Of a stretch of 36,763 bases of DNA, positions 1 to 7,702 are shown piece by piece; positions within the stretch are counted from its first letter, which is position 1, and every line of letters starts with the position of its first letter. The notes beneath the pieces were generated by a model. The model saw only the letters and a list, made by a program, of their open reading frames with translations, had not been told where the DNA came from and ran no database searches. The position numbers and the translations under genes are program-made. The stretch comes from Dehalococcoidales bacterium (GTDB lineage: Bacteria; Chloroflexota; Dehalococcoidia; Dehalococcoidales; UBA2162): the NCBI GenBank assembly GCA_016844285.1, contig JAENIS010000001.1:1-36763 (forward strand). Direction: 5' to 3'.

Positions 1-871
1 TTTCCCCGGCAATTCTGACACACGAACCATAAAACTCCCGATTCCGGTGTAATCCCGCCGGACACAACCCTCGTCTGGCCAGCTCACCGACTCCGGCAAA
101 GAAGGGGACGGCGGCGATGTTGATATTGATACCAACCTTACTGTTCCGCGCCAGTTGGATGGTGTGACCCATAAAGCCAAAGCCAGTAATATCAGTACCG
201 CCATGAACCCCTGCTTCCTGCATCAGAGCTGAAGCTTTGTCATTCAAGGTAGCCATCGACTTGGCGACACTGGTGGCCAGCTTTTTGTTAACCACGCCTG
301 CTTTTAGGGCGGTACTGACTATACCAGTTCCCAGGGGCTTGGTGAGGATAAGTTTATCCCCCACCCTGGCCCCGGAATTGGTCACCACCCGCTGCGGGTG
401 CACCGTACCGGTCACCGAAAGCCCGTATTTAAGCTCGGTGTCATCAACACTGTGCCCACCGACCAGCACCACCTTGGCTTCAGCCATCTTGTCGACGCCA
501 CCTCTAAGGATGTCCTTGAGGATGGAGATATTCATCGACTGCACCGGAAAGCAGACAATATTCATTGCCGTCAGTGGCTTACCGCCCATGGCGTAGACAT
601 CACTCAAGGCATTGGCCACGGCAATCTGGCCGAACATGTATGGGTCATCGACAATGGGTGTGAAGAAATCAATCGTCTGAATGATTGCCAGGTCGTCACT
701 TAGCCGGTACACCCCGGCATCATCCAGCGTCTCCATGCCGCGAAGCACATTCGGGTCAGAGAGCAAGGGCAAGCCGCATAAAGCTTTATCCAGGTCACCC
801 GGACCTAGCTTGGAAGCTCAACCAGCGCCGCGCACGCTCTCAGTTAATCGTGGCTCTTTCCGCTTATCCAT
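1..871 (-). CDS. selD: Selenide, water dikinase SelD (selenophosphate synthetase), selenocysteine-containing, 3' end outside window
   Basis: SelD makes selenophosphate from selenide and ATP, the selenium donor for SelA. Reading the minus strand from ATG at 871 gives 290 codons that run off the window start. The N-terminus contains RGAGUASKLGPG, with an in-frame TGA (818-820) at codon 18. It aligns with the catalytic Cys17 of E. coli SelD (HGAGCGCK), so the TGA is read as selenocysteine, not as a stop. Downstream the frame is clean and typical: LSDDLAIIQTIDFF, ANALSDVYAMGGKP, LVGGHSVDDTE and GGTDITGFGFMGH. The usual second Cys (Cys19) is Ser here. GAGAGG precedes the ATG by a few bases. The gene diverges from selA-selB, which fits its role. 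A gene caller using the standard stop set would truncate or mis-start it. Family identity is very secure; Sec is an inference supported by the SECIS-like hairpin and by selA, selB and selC in the same window. Confidence 0.95.
790..808 (-). promoter_or_regulatory. Putative bacterial SECIS hairpin in selD
   Basis: On the minus strand, nine bases after the UGA at 820-818, the bases CTAGGTC and GACCTGG can pair (7 bp including one U-G) around a CGGGT loop. The apical loop is 17-21 nt downstream of the UGA and is G-rich, in the range known for bacterial SECIS elements read by SelB. The pairing was found by eye; no folding energy was computed. Confidence 0.7.
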
Positions 872-947
872 TACGTCCTCTCACTATTGAAAGCCGTTAG
901 CATTGTAGCATTCCATGCCTTAATAAAGCAAAATCAGTACGGCTTTA

Positions 948-1100
948 GATTGTTTACTAACCCCTTACCCTTTATCCCTCTCCCCTTGTTAAGGGGAGAG
1001 GGAAGAGATTTTAGAGAAGGGGCAAAGCCCCCTCTCTTACGTTACACCCCCTTCCCTTCTGAAGGGAACGGGGTAGGGGGATAGGTTGTTAAACAACCTC
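948..1100. repeat. Family A MITE-like palindromic repeat, copy 1
   Basis: This fills most of the 308-bp gap between divergent selD and selA. The left end (AGATTGTTTACTAACCCC) is inversely repeated at the right end (GGATAGGTTGTTAAACAACC). Inside are hairpins such as CTCCCCTT-gtt-AAGGGGAG and a GAGGGGG/CCCCCTC pair. It has no coding capacity and appears to be a complete copy. I see no other gene in this gap. Confidence 0.75.
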
Positions 1101-1179
1101 ATATGCCCCAAGCGGTTAGAGACTAAACGCTCATCCGCCTTCCAGCTTTGAAGGCCAGGCAGGATGTGATAGAATAGTA

Positions 1180-2583
1180 GTGATATTGATGAGTAGTGAG
1201 CTTCGCCACCTGCCCGGTGTAGACAAACTCCTTGCTGAAGAGCGAATCAAGACGTTTCAGGACTCTTATCCGCATGAATTGGTCGTCAAAATCGCCCGAC
1301 AGCAACTGGAGCAAGAGCGCCTGGCAATCACTACCGGTAAGACCTGCCCTTCTCTTGACGAAATCGTCGAAGCTATCTGTGCACGACTACGTAGCCTGGG
1401 AAGACCCAGCCTGCGTCCCGTAATTAATGCCACCGGCGTCATACTGCACACAAACTTAGGCCGGGCTCCATTAAGCCGGGAAACAATCGCGGCGATGGAG
1501 TCCGTCGCCCGGGGCTATTGTAATCTCGAATTCGACCTTGATAGTGGCAACCGGGGGTCTCGTAACACTCATATCGTACAACTATTATGTCAACTAACTG
1601 GAGCTGAGGCCGCCCTGGTGGTAAACAGCAATGCGGCGGCGGTGTTATTGGGACTGACGGCACTGGCCAGGAGAAAAGAGGTCATCGTTTCCAGGGGTCA
1701 GGCAGTAGAGATTGGTGGCGGCTTTCGTATCCCGGACGTCATGCGACAGAGCGGGGCGAAGTTAGTGGAAGTAGGCACAACCAACTGTACCTATGTGGCT
1801 GATTATGAGCAAGCCATTGGTGACCGCACCGTAGCCCTAATGCGGGTACATTCGAGCAACTTTCAGATAACCGGCTTCACCAATTCGGTTACTGTCCAGG
1901 AGATGGTGACACTTGCCCGTCGGCATAATCTAACAGTATTTGATGACCTCGGCAGCGGCTGTTTACTCGATACCAGCCTTTTTGGCCTTGCCCCGGAGCC
2001 GGTGGTGCCGCAGAGCGTCGCTCTTGGTGCCGGACTGGTCTTCTTTTCCGGTGATAAGCTGGTCGGCGGTCCCCAGGCTGGCATTATCGTGGGCCAGAAA
2101 GAGCTGGTGGCCAGGCTGGAGAAACATCCTCTGGCAAGAGCAGTGCGGATTGACAAAGTAAGGCTGGCTGGTCTGATAGCCACTTTGATGCACTATGTTA
2201 AAGGCGAGGCAACCACCAGGATACCAATCTGGCGCCTGATTTCAATGCCTCTTGAGGATATCGACCGCAGAGCCAGGACATGGGCTGAGGCGCTCAGCGC
2301 CCTGGCTCAGGTAATCGAAGGGGAAAGCATGATTGGCGGCGGTAGCCTGCCGGGGGCAACCTTACCGACAAGGTTGGTCGCCATCAGTGAGGTAGGCAAG
2401 AGAAAGAGGCAGAACCTGGCACAGCAACTGGCCGAACGTTTGAGAAAGGCGGAGTTTCCCATCATTGGTCGTATAAGCAACGATACTCTACTACTCGACC
2501 CGCGCTCGGTCTTGCCTGAAGAAGACGAGATTGTCATTAAAGCTTTGAGAGGATTAGGGGATACTCTATCTCACAAGAGCTAG
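1180..2583 (+). CDS. selA: L-seryl-tRNA(Sec) selenium transferase SelA
   Basis: PLP enzyme that converts seryl-tRNA(Sec) to selenocysteyl-tRNA(Sec) using selenophosphate. The 467-residue reading matches the usual 460-470. The N-terminal domain (LPGVDKLLAEE...) is followed by VINATGVILHTNLGRAPLS (about 81-99) and the PLP-lysine motif FFSGDKLVGGPQAG, with Lys293 as the Schiff-base residue. The GTG at 1180 and an ATG at 1189 (MSSELRHLPG) are both possible starts; neither has a convincing Shine-Dalgarno sequence, and homology favours the ATG slightly. It is divergent from selD and followed by selB after a 186-bp gap holding a family A repeat, which separates genes that are often tightly coupled elsewhere. 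Confidence 0.96.
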   Translation: MILMSSELRHLPGVDKLLAEERIKTFQDSYPHELVVKIARQQLEQERLAITTGKTCPSLDEIVEAICARLRSLGRPSLRPVINATGVILHTNLGRAPLSRETIAAMESVARGYCNLEFDLDSGNRGSRNTHIVQLLCQLTGAEAALVVNSNAAAVLLGLTALARRKEVIVSRGQAVEIGGGFRIPDVMRQSGAKLVEVGTTNCTYVADYEQAIGDRTVALMRVHSSNFQITGFTNSVTVQEMVTLARRHNLTVFDDLGSGCLLDTSLFGLAPEPVVPQSVALGAGLVFFSGDKLVGGPQAGIIVGQKELVARLEKHPLARAVRIDKVRLAGLIATLMHYVKGEATTRIPIWRLISMPLEDIDRRARTWAEALSALAQVIEGESMIGGGSLPGATLPTRLVAISEVGKRKRQNLAQQLAERLRKAEFPIIGRISNDTLLLDPRSVLPEEDEIVIKALRGLGDTLSHKS

Positions 2584-2730
2584 AGATTTGTTAACCTCAC
2601 CCCCTTTATCCCCCTCTCCTTAAAAGGAGAGGGGGAAGGAATATTAAAGAGGGGCTAAGGGGGGATTTCCAATCCCTAAATCCCTCTCACTCTCCCTTTA
2701 ATAAAGGGAGAGGCTCTGGCTATGGTAAAC
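2583..2730. repeat. Family A MITE-like repeat, copy 2
   Basis: Lies between selA and selB. It begins GAGATTTGTTAACCTCACCC, overlapping the last base of the selA stop codon, and contains two hairpins: CCCCTCTCCTT-aa-AAGGAGAGGGG and a CTCTCCCTTTA/TAAAGGGAGAG pair. The right end is less conserved (GGCTATGGTAAAC). It may act as a weak terminator or processing site within the selAB transcript; that is inference. Confidence 0.65.
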
Positions 2731-2769
2731 AGGAAATTGTGGGACAAATTGGATAGGCAAGGATAAATC

Positions 2770-4620
2770 ATGTTTGTGCTGGGTACTGCCGGTCATATCG
2801 ACCACGGTAAATCGGCTCTGGTGCAGGCACTGAGCGGGATGGACCCTGACCGGCTGAGCGAGGAAAAAGAGCGGGGGATGACCATTGACCTCGGCTTCGC
2901 CTGGTTCAAGCTGCCCAGCGGCCAGGAGGTCGGTATTGTTGATGTTCCCGGGCACGAGCGATTCATCAAGAACATGCTGGCGGGAGTCGGTAGTATTGAC
3001 CTGGCCCTGCTGGTCGTTGCTGCCAACGAAGGGGTGATGCCACAAACCAGGGAGCACCTGGCCATCATCGACCTGCTTGGTATACAGAAAGGGGTAGTCG
3101 CTATCACCAAGAAAGACCTGGTGGATGAGGAGTGGTTGGGTCTGGTCAAGATGGATATAGAGGAGCTAATCAGCCACACCAGCCTATCCCGGGCACCAAT
3201 CGTCAGCGTTTCCGCCACCACCAAGGAAGGCTTGCCCGAGCTGGTGGCAGTGATTGATGGGCTTCTCCTTTCTACTGAGCCGAGGAAGGATATGGGGCGT
3301 CCCAGACTGCCCATCGACCGGGTTTTCACCATCGCTGGCTCCGGTACTATCGTCACCGGAACCTTGCTCGATGGTTCCCTTTCTCTGGGTGAAGAGGTAG
3401 AGATTGTCCCTTCCGGACTCAGGTCGCGCCTGAGAGGACTACAAACTCACAAAGCGCATCTGAATACCGCCGTTCCCGGCAGCCGGGTGGCGGTGAATCT
3501 GGTTGGCATTAGCACCTCTCAGCTACAAAGAGGGGATGTCCTCACCAAACCTGGCTGGCTCACCGCCACGACCATGTTAAGCGCTCAGCTTCGCCTGTTG
3601 GGTCATCTTCGCCGCCCTCTGCCACATAATGCTGAGGTCAGCTTTCACAGCGGCGCCGCTGAGGCAATGGCTAAAGTACGTTTGCTGGAGAAAGAGAAGC
3701 TTGAGCCAGGACAGAGCACCTGGGTGCAGCTGGTGCTGGATAAGCCGGTAGCGCTGGTGAACGGCGACCGCTTTATTATCCGTTCCCCGATGGAGACTCT
3801 GGGCGGAGGGAAGGTCATTGATGCTCATGCCAAAAGGCTCCGCCGCTTTCGTGATGACATCATCCAGAGCCTGAAAGTCAAGGACGAAGGCACGATAGAA
3901 GAAGTGACTCTGGCTCTTCTGGAGACAAGACAGCCGGTGGAGTTAGCCGGGTTTTTGTCTCAGCTTGACCATCCGGCGGATGAATCCCGGTTGGTGCTCG
4001 CATCCCTCATCGGGGAGGGAAGGGTAATCGGGCTCGGACAGGGAGAGCACAGCCTTCTCTTCACCGCACCCGGTTGGCAGCGTTTGACCAGAGATGCAAC
4101 TGCCATTGTTGACGACTACCACCACAAGTTCCCGACTCGCTCCGGTATGCCTAAAGTAGAGCTAAGCAGCCGGCTGAAGCTGAGCAAGCACTTCCCGGCT
4201 ATCTTACCGAGGCTGGTTGAGCAAGGTCATTTGAGTGAAGCAGGGCTAGTGGTTCGTCTGCCGTCCCATCGCATTCAGCTAACTCCGGCTCAGCAGACCA
4301 GGGTTGATGCCTTTCTCAAAGCTCTCGCCCAGAACCCCTACTCACCGCCCGGTGACGGGATACCTGAACCCGATTTGCTCAACTGGCTGGTGGAGCAGCA
4401 CCAGGTGGTCAAGGTAAGTGATAACATCGTCTTTGCCACTGCCGCCTATAATGGGATGGTAGCCAGGGTTACTGCCCACATGAAGGCTCATGGCAAGGTA
4501 ACCCTGGGTGAAGCTCGTGACCTGTTTCAGACCAGCCGGAAGTATGCCCAGGCTTTTCTTGAGAACCTCGATGACAAAAAGATAACCCGCCGCGTCGGCG
4601 ATGAGCGAGTTTTATACTGA
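2770..4620 (+). CDS. selB: Selenocysteine-specific elongation factor SelB
   Basis: GTPase that carries Sec-tRNA(Sec) to UGA codons preceding a SECIS element. The 616 residues fit bacterial SelB. GTPase motifs: G1 GHIDHGKS (8-15), G3 DVPGH (58-62), G4 TKKD (113-116). EF-Tu-like beta-barrel domains follow (IDRVFTIAGSGTIVTGTLLDG), then a long C-terminal half of winged-helix repeats that binds SECIS RNA, ending YAQAFLENLDDKKITRRVGDERVLY. ATG at 2770 is preceded by AAGGAT. It lies downstream of selA on the same strand. Together with selD's UGA and the tRNA-Sec at 13136 it shows an active selenocysteine pathway. Confidence 0.96.
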   Translation: MFVLGTAGHIDHGKSALVQALSGMDPDRLSEEKERGMTIDLGFAWFKLPSGQEVGIVDVPGHERFIKNMLAGVGSIDLALLVVAANEGVMPQTREHLAIIDLLGIQKGVVAITKKDLVDEEWLGLVKMDIEELISHTSLSRAPIVSVSATTKEGLPELVAVIDGLLLSTEPRKDMGRPRLPIDRVFTIAGSGTIVTGTLLDGSLSLGEEVEIVPSGLRSRLRGLQTHKAHLNTAVPGSRVAVNLVGISTSQLQRGDVLTKPGWLTATTMLSAQLRLLGHLRRPLPHNAEVSFHSGAAEAMAKVRLLEKEKLEPGQSTWVQLVLDKPVALVNGDRFIIRSPMETLGGGKVIDAHAKRLRRFRDDIIQSLKVKDEGTIEEVTLALLETRQPVELAGFLSQLDHPADESRLVLASLIGEGRVIGLGQGEHSLLFTAPGWQRLTRDATAIVDDYHHKFPTRSGMPKVELSSRLKLSKHFPAILPRLVEQGHLSEAGLVVRLPSHRIQLTPAQQTRVDAFLKALAQNPYSPPGDGIPEPDLLNWLVEQHQVVKVSDNIVFATAAYNGMVARVTAHMKAHGKVTLGEARDLFQTSRKYAQAFLENLDDKKITRRVGDERVLY

Positions 4621-4623
4621 GAC

Positions 4624-4746
4624 TGGTTTAGAACCTATCTCTCTCCTAATGGAGAGTCAAAGAGAGGCGAAGCCTCTCTTTAAAACCTCTTCCCCCTCTC
4701 CTCGAAAAGGAGAGGGGGATTAAGGGGGTGAGGTTATGAACAAACC
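4624..4746. repeat. Family A MITE-like repeat, copy 3
   Basis: Begins four bases after the selB stop and ends exactly before the ATG of the next gene. Contains hairpins CTCTCC-taat-GGAGAG, AGAGAGGC-gaa-GCCTCTCT and CCCTCTCCT-cgaaa-AGGAGAGGG, then the conserved end GGGGGTGAGGTTATGAACAAACC. Its end supplies GGGGGTGAGG near the start codon, which may contribute a ribosome binding site. Confidence 0.65.
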
Positions 4747-5115
4747 ATGAATCAAGAAGAGTTCGCCCGGCTGGTAACCAGAGCAGTCGAGAGCTTACCC
4801 CCGGAGTTTCTGGACAAACTGGAGAATATTGATGTGGTCGTGGAAGACTACCCGGCTCCAGCTCAACTCAGGAGGTCAGGATTAAAGCATAACGAAACAT
4901 TGCTCGGGCTTTATGAAGGAGTCCCACAAACCAAACGAGATAGCTATTACGGGATGGTGCTTCCCGACAAAATAACCATCTTTCAAAAGCCCATCGAGGC
5001 CCGGTGCCAGAATGATGCTGAACTCTACGATGAGATAGAAAAGGTGCTCAAGCACGAGATAGCCCATCACTTCGGCATCAGCGATGCCAGGCTAAGAGAA
5101 ATTGAAACTAAGTAA
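4747..5115 (+). CDS. Small zincin-like metallopeptidase family protein
   Basis: 122-residue soluble protein with the zincin motif HEIAHHFGISD: HEIAH at 103-107 supplies two zinc-binding histidines and the catalytic Glu, and Asp113 is a likely third ligand. This length and C-terminal motif position match the small metallopeptidase family PF06262, whose substrate is not established. No signal peptide or membrane segment is visible. It lies 126 bp after selB on the same strand, separated by a family A repeat, so co-transcription with selAB is possible but not shown. Family assignment is fairly sure; function is unknown. Confidence 0.85.
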   Translation: MNQEEFARLVTRAVESLPPEFLDKLENIDVVVEDYPAPAQLRRSGLKHNETLLGLYEGVPQTKRDSYYGMVLPDKITIFQKPIEARCQNDAELYDEIEKVLKHEIAHHFGISDARLREIETK

Positions 5116-5132
5116 ATAATATTGAATAACCT

Positions 5133-5243
5133 GTCATTGCGGGTCCCGATGTATCGGGACGACGAAGCAATCCGAATCCTGGCCTGAAGCCAGTCTTTGA
5201 GATTGCTTCGCCTCCGCCTCCGGCGGATGGTCTCGCAATGACA
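5133..5243. repeat. Family B palindromic repeat (CATTGCG core), copy 1
   Basis: Sits between the convergent metallopeptidase and CoA-transferase genes. TGTCATTGCG at the left and CGCAATGACA at the right are inverted repeats. Internal hairpins include TCCCGAT-gta-TCGGGA and CGAAGCAATC/GATTGCTTCG. Its position suggests it may serve as a shared terminator, but there is no U-run. Confidence 0.7.
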
Positions 5244-5278
5244 AATTGCGGTAGCGTAACTGCAAGTGTTACTGAATA

Positions 5279-5968
5279 CTATAGCTGTATTTCCGTAAGG
5301 TCTGGACTGACAATTAATTTTGGCTGGGTTACGGATTGAATGTCCTCCGCAGTTAAACCAAGAGCCACCTCTTTCAGTAGCAGACCTTCCGGTGTAACCA
5401 CAATCACAGCGAGGTCAGTGACAATAAGATTAACAACACCTTTGGCAGTAAGGGGATAGGTGCATTCTTTGACTATCTTCGGTTCTCCGTTATTAGAGAC
5501 ATGCATCATGGCTACGATGACTTTCTTGGCTCCAACCGCCAGGTCCATTGACCCACCCACGTTGCCAATATTCGCTGGTAGTCCCCGGTCTGGGTTGTTC
5601 CACCCAGCCAAATCCCCCTTCTCTGAGACCTGTAGGGCACCAAGGACAGCTACATCCATATACCCCCCTCTAATCATGTCAAAGGACTCGCAATTGGAAA
5701 AGTAGCAAGTTCCCGGTAGCTCGGTGACTGGTTGACAGCTAGCATTGATAAGATCCTGGTCCACGCTCTCTGCCGTGGCCAACGGGCCAGTGTTGAGCAT
5801 ACCAATCTCAGATTGTAATATGACGTCTCTACCCTCGATCCAGTTGGAGACCAAGGTTGGAACCCCTATACCTAGATTTACATATGTTCCATCTTTAAGT
5901 TCGCCAGCCACTCGCAGAGCAATCATTTCTCTGGATATTCCCTGGAATTTTTTGTTTGCTCTCACCAT
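5279..5968 (-). CDS. 3-oxoacid-type CoA-transferase subunit B
   Basis: Beta subunit of a class I CoA transferase (ScoB/AtoA/PcaJ type), which moves CoA between an acyl-CoA and a free acid through a glutamyl-CoA intermediate. QSEIGMLNTGP carries the expected catalytic glutamate (SENG-like position). GTYVNLGIGVPTLV and the GGSMDLAVGAKKVIVAM stretch are characteristic. The ATG at 5968 is preferred over an upstream in-frame TTG because GAGGAG lies at the right distance before the ATG and overlaps the TTG. Length 229 fits the family (about 210-230). It directly follows subunit A, with about 30 bp between. Substrate cannot be told from sequence; acetoacetate, butyrate or succinyl donors are possible. 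Confidence 0.92.
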   Translation of the reverse strand: MVRANKKFQGISREMIALRVAGELKDGTYVNLGIGVPTLVSNWIEGRDVILQSEIGMLNTGPLATAESVDQDLINASCQPVTELPGTCYFSNCESFDMIRGGYMDVAVLGALQVSEKGDLAGWNNPDRGLPANIGNVGGSMDLAVGAKKVIVAMMHVSNNGEPKIVKECTYPLTAKGVVNLIVTDLAVIVVTPEGLLLKEVALGLTAEDIQSVTQPKLIVSPDLTEIQL

Positions 5969-5997
5969 TGTTTTTCTCCTCAATAGTTATCAAGTTA

Positions 5998-6699
5998 TCA
6001 CTCAATAGTTGGAACATAGAGGCGCCTATCTACTTTCACGACTCGCTGGACATAGATACCAGGTACATGGATTTTATCCGGATCTAGCTGCCCAGCTTCA
6101 GCTAAATTATCCACGGCAGCGATGGTTATTCTGGCTGCTGCCGCCATCTCTGGAGTATAGTTTCTAGCCGTCTTACGACAGACCAGATTACCCATTCGGT
6201 CTCCCTGGTAGGCGTAAACAAAGGCATAATCAGGTTTGATGGCTAATTCCAGAAGGTACTCCCGCTCGCCAAAGCGCCTTTTCTCTTTCCCGACTTCCAC
6301 GATTGTTCCTACCCCGGTAGGGGTATAAAACCCGGCAATGCCAGCCCCACCAGCCTTCAATTTCTCAATAAAGGTGCCCATAGGATACACTTCCAGTTCT
6401 ACCGCACCAGAACGAACCGCTTGTTCGAATGGAGATTTCGCACCACGAGTCACCGAGCGGTAGAAAGGGTAAGTACAGATAGCTTTCTTCACCTGTTTGT
6501 TGACAACCAGTTGGGTAATATCCTCGCTGCCTGGCCCAATTTGTTGACAGATAATGGTTAGATTCTTAGCTCCTTGCCTGGCTAGAGCTTGGATGAGAGG
6601 GACAGGGGTACCGGCAGTAAAAAACCCTCCTATGGCAATGGAGGCTCCCTCAGGGATGTCAGCCACTGCATCATCTGCCTTAGGATAGACTTTGTCCAA
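5998..6699 (-). CDS. 3-oxoacid-type CoA-transferase subunit A
   Basis: Alpha subunit of the same class I CoA transferase (ScoA/AtoD type), 233 residues. It shows the CoA-binding loop IAIGGFFTAGTPVPLIQAL near residues 21-39, GGAGIAGFYTPTGVGT, and KPDYAFVYAYQGDRMGNLVCRKTARNY. The start is TTG at 6699: AGGGGG lies 8 bases upstream and overlaps the stop codon of the PAS-STAS gene, so the two genes look translationally coupled. The subunits work as a heteromer. In this window a hydroxyacyl-CoA dehydrogenase and an epimerase-like protein also suggest acyl-CoA metabolism. Confidence 0.92.
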   Translation of the reverse strand: MDKVYPKADDAVADIPEGASIAIGGFFTAGTPVPLIQALARQGAKNLTIICQQIGPGSEDITQLVVNKQVKKAICTYPFYRSVTRGAKSPFEQAVRSGAVELEVYPMGTFIEKLKAGGAGIAGFYTPTGVGTIVEVGKEKRRFGEREYLLELAIKPDYAFVYAYQGDRMGNLVCRKTARNYTPEMAAAARITIAAVDNLAEAGQLDPDKIHVPGIYVQRVVKVDRRLYVPTIE

Positions 6700-6711
6700 A
6701 ATGATTACCCC

Positions 6712-7545
6712 CTAACTCTGGTGTCTCTTGTGAATTTCGTAGCCAATTATATCGAGCGCGGCCTCAATGGCAGTATCTCTCGAACCAAATGACTTGACCA
6801 AACTAATATCTGTTAGTAGCGGTTCCATCGCCAGCGCTAGATCTGTATCAATCCCAGTAAGCAGGCTCTCTGCTCCCACCAGATGGACGGAGCGTATCAT
6901 CTTTAGTAATTCACGGGCGACACTGGCGAAATCGTCTACTAAGGCCGCCGAAAGGTCGATACGAATAACAGCTGTCTTCTGCACCTTCATGTGAGTCAAC
7001 AGGTTCTTAGTAAGTTGACTGAGGCGGCTGCTATCGAGAAGCCCGACTATCACCAGATATGAAAGCCCAGGAAAAAGCTCGTATATAGGAGCACCTATAT
7101 CTTTCCACTCCTGTAACTTAGCCTCCAGATGCTCAGTATACGCCTTGGCTTTTGTCTCCGTATGAGTCCAGGGGCGATATGTCTGAAAATAACCTACGGC
7201 CCCGGTATATTCACCTGCGGTATCCTTCAAATGAGATGCTGAAATGCGTATCGGAACTAACTTGCCTGTTTTTGTCTTCGCCATAGATTCATGGTCATGA
7301 ATTAGTCCGCCACTCAAATAGAGCTTACGATTTGTTTCCCTGGCGGCTTCGGGGCTTACGTAGACAATAGAGATGCTTTGTCCTACAAGTTCATTCATCT
7401 CGCGTTCCGTTAGTTTGCAGGCTTCCTGGTTGGCAAAGGTTATTGTTCCTTCAGCATCGATAGCCAGAATAGCGTCAGGACACCCTTGAAGCAAGGCCTC
7501 TAAATATCCTCCTCTGCCTCGATGTGATAACGATTCCTTTCCCAT
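6712..7545 (-). CDS. PAS domain - STAS (RsbR-like) regulatory protein
   Basis: 277 residues, two domains. Residues about 15-125 form a PAS domain (ALLQGCPDAILAIDAEGTI, then NQEACKLTEREMNELVGQSI). A short helical linker is followed by a STAS domain from about 150 (APIYELFPGLSYLVIVGLLD ... GAESLLTGIDTDLALAMEP), like the C-terminal domain of stressosome RsbR proteins. At the usual phospho-acceptor site (DITGVPxxDT in RsbR) it has DLSAALVDDF, with Ser in place of Thr, so phosphorylation is uncertain. It has no HTH or kinase domain, so it probably acts through protein contacts. It is the first gene of an operon with the CoA transferase (12-bp gap), so it probably senses a ligand or redox state relevant to that enzyme; this is inference. 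Confidence 0.82.
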   Translation of the reverse strand: MGKESLSHRGRGGYLEALLQGCPDAILAIDAEGTITFANQEACKLTEREMNELVGQSISIVYVSPEAARETNRKLYLSGGLIHDHESMAKTKTGKLVPIRISASHLKDTAGEYTGAVGYFQTYRPWTHTETKAKAYTEHLEAKLQEWKDIGAPIYELFPGLSYLVIVGLLDSSRLSQLTKNLLTHMKVQKTAVIRIDLSAALVDDFASVARELLKMIRSVHLVGAESLLTGIDTDLALAMEPLLTDISLVKSFGSRDTAIEAALDIIGYEIHKRHQS

Positions 7546-7702
7546 TCTTTGTACCCCTCCTCATGCAATATTACTCTTAATACATCTTATCATAAACAGT
7601 AATCTTGACCTACCCCCCAGAAACTGGTCAAGTTCCGGTGTTAGACTGAAAAGAAGAAGATGAGTAAAAGTGCCCAGGAAAATCAATAACCGGAACAAAT
7701 CA

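Noticed and set aside
818..820. TGA in selD as a true stop or a pseudogene mutation
   Set aside because: It falls exactly at the catalytic Cys/Sec position, the frame is intact for 270 codons beyond it, a hairpin follows, and selA, selB and tRNA-Sec are all present in the window.
237..900. Plus-strand open frames of 69-119 codons
   Set aside because: They lie antisense to selD and have no recognisable motifs; they are shadows of its codon structure.
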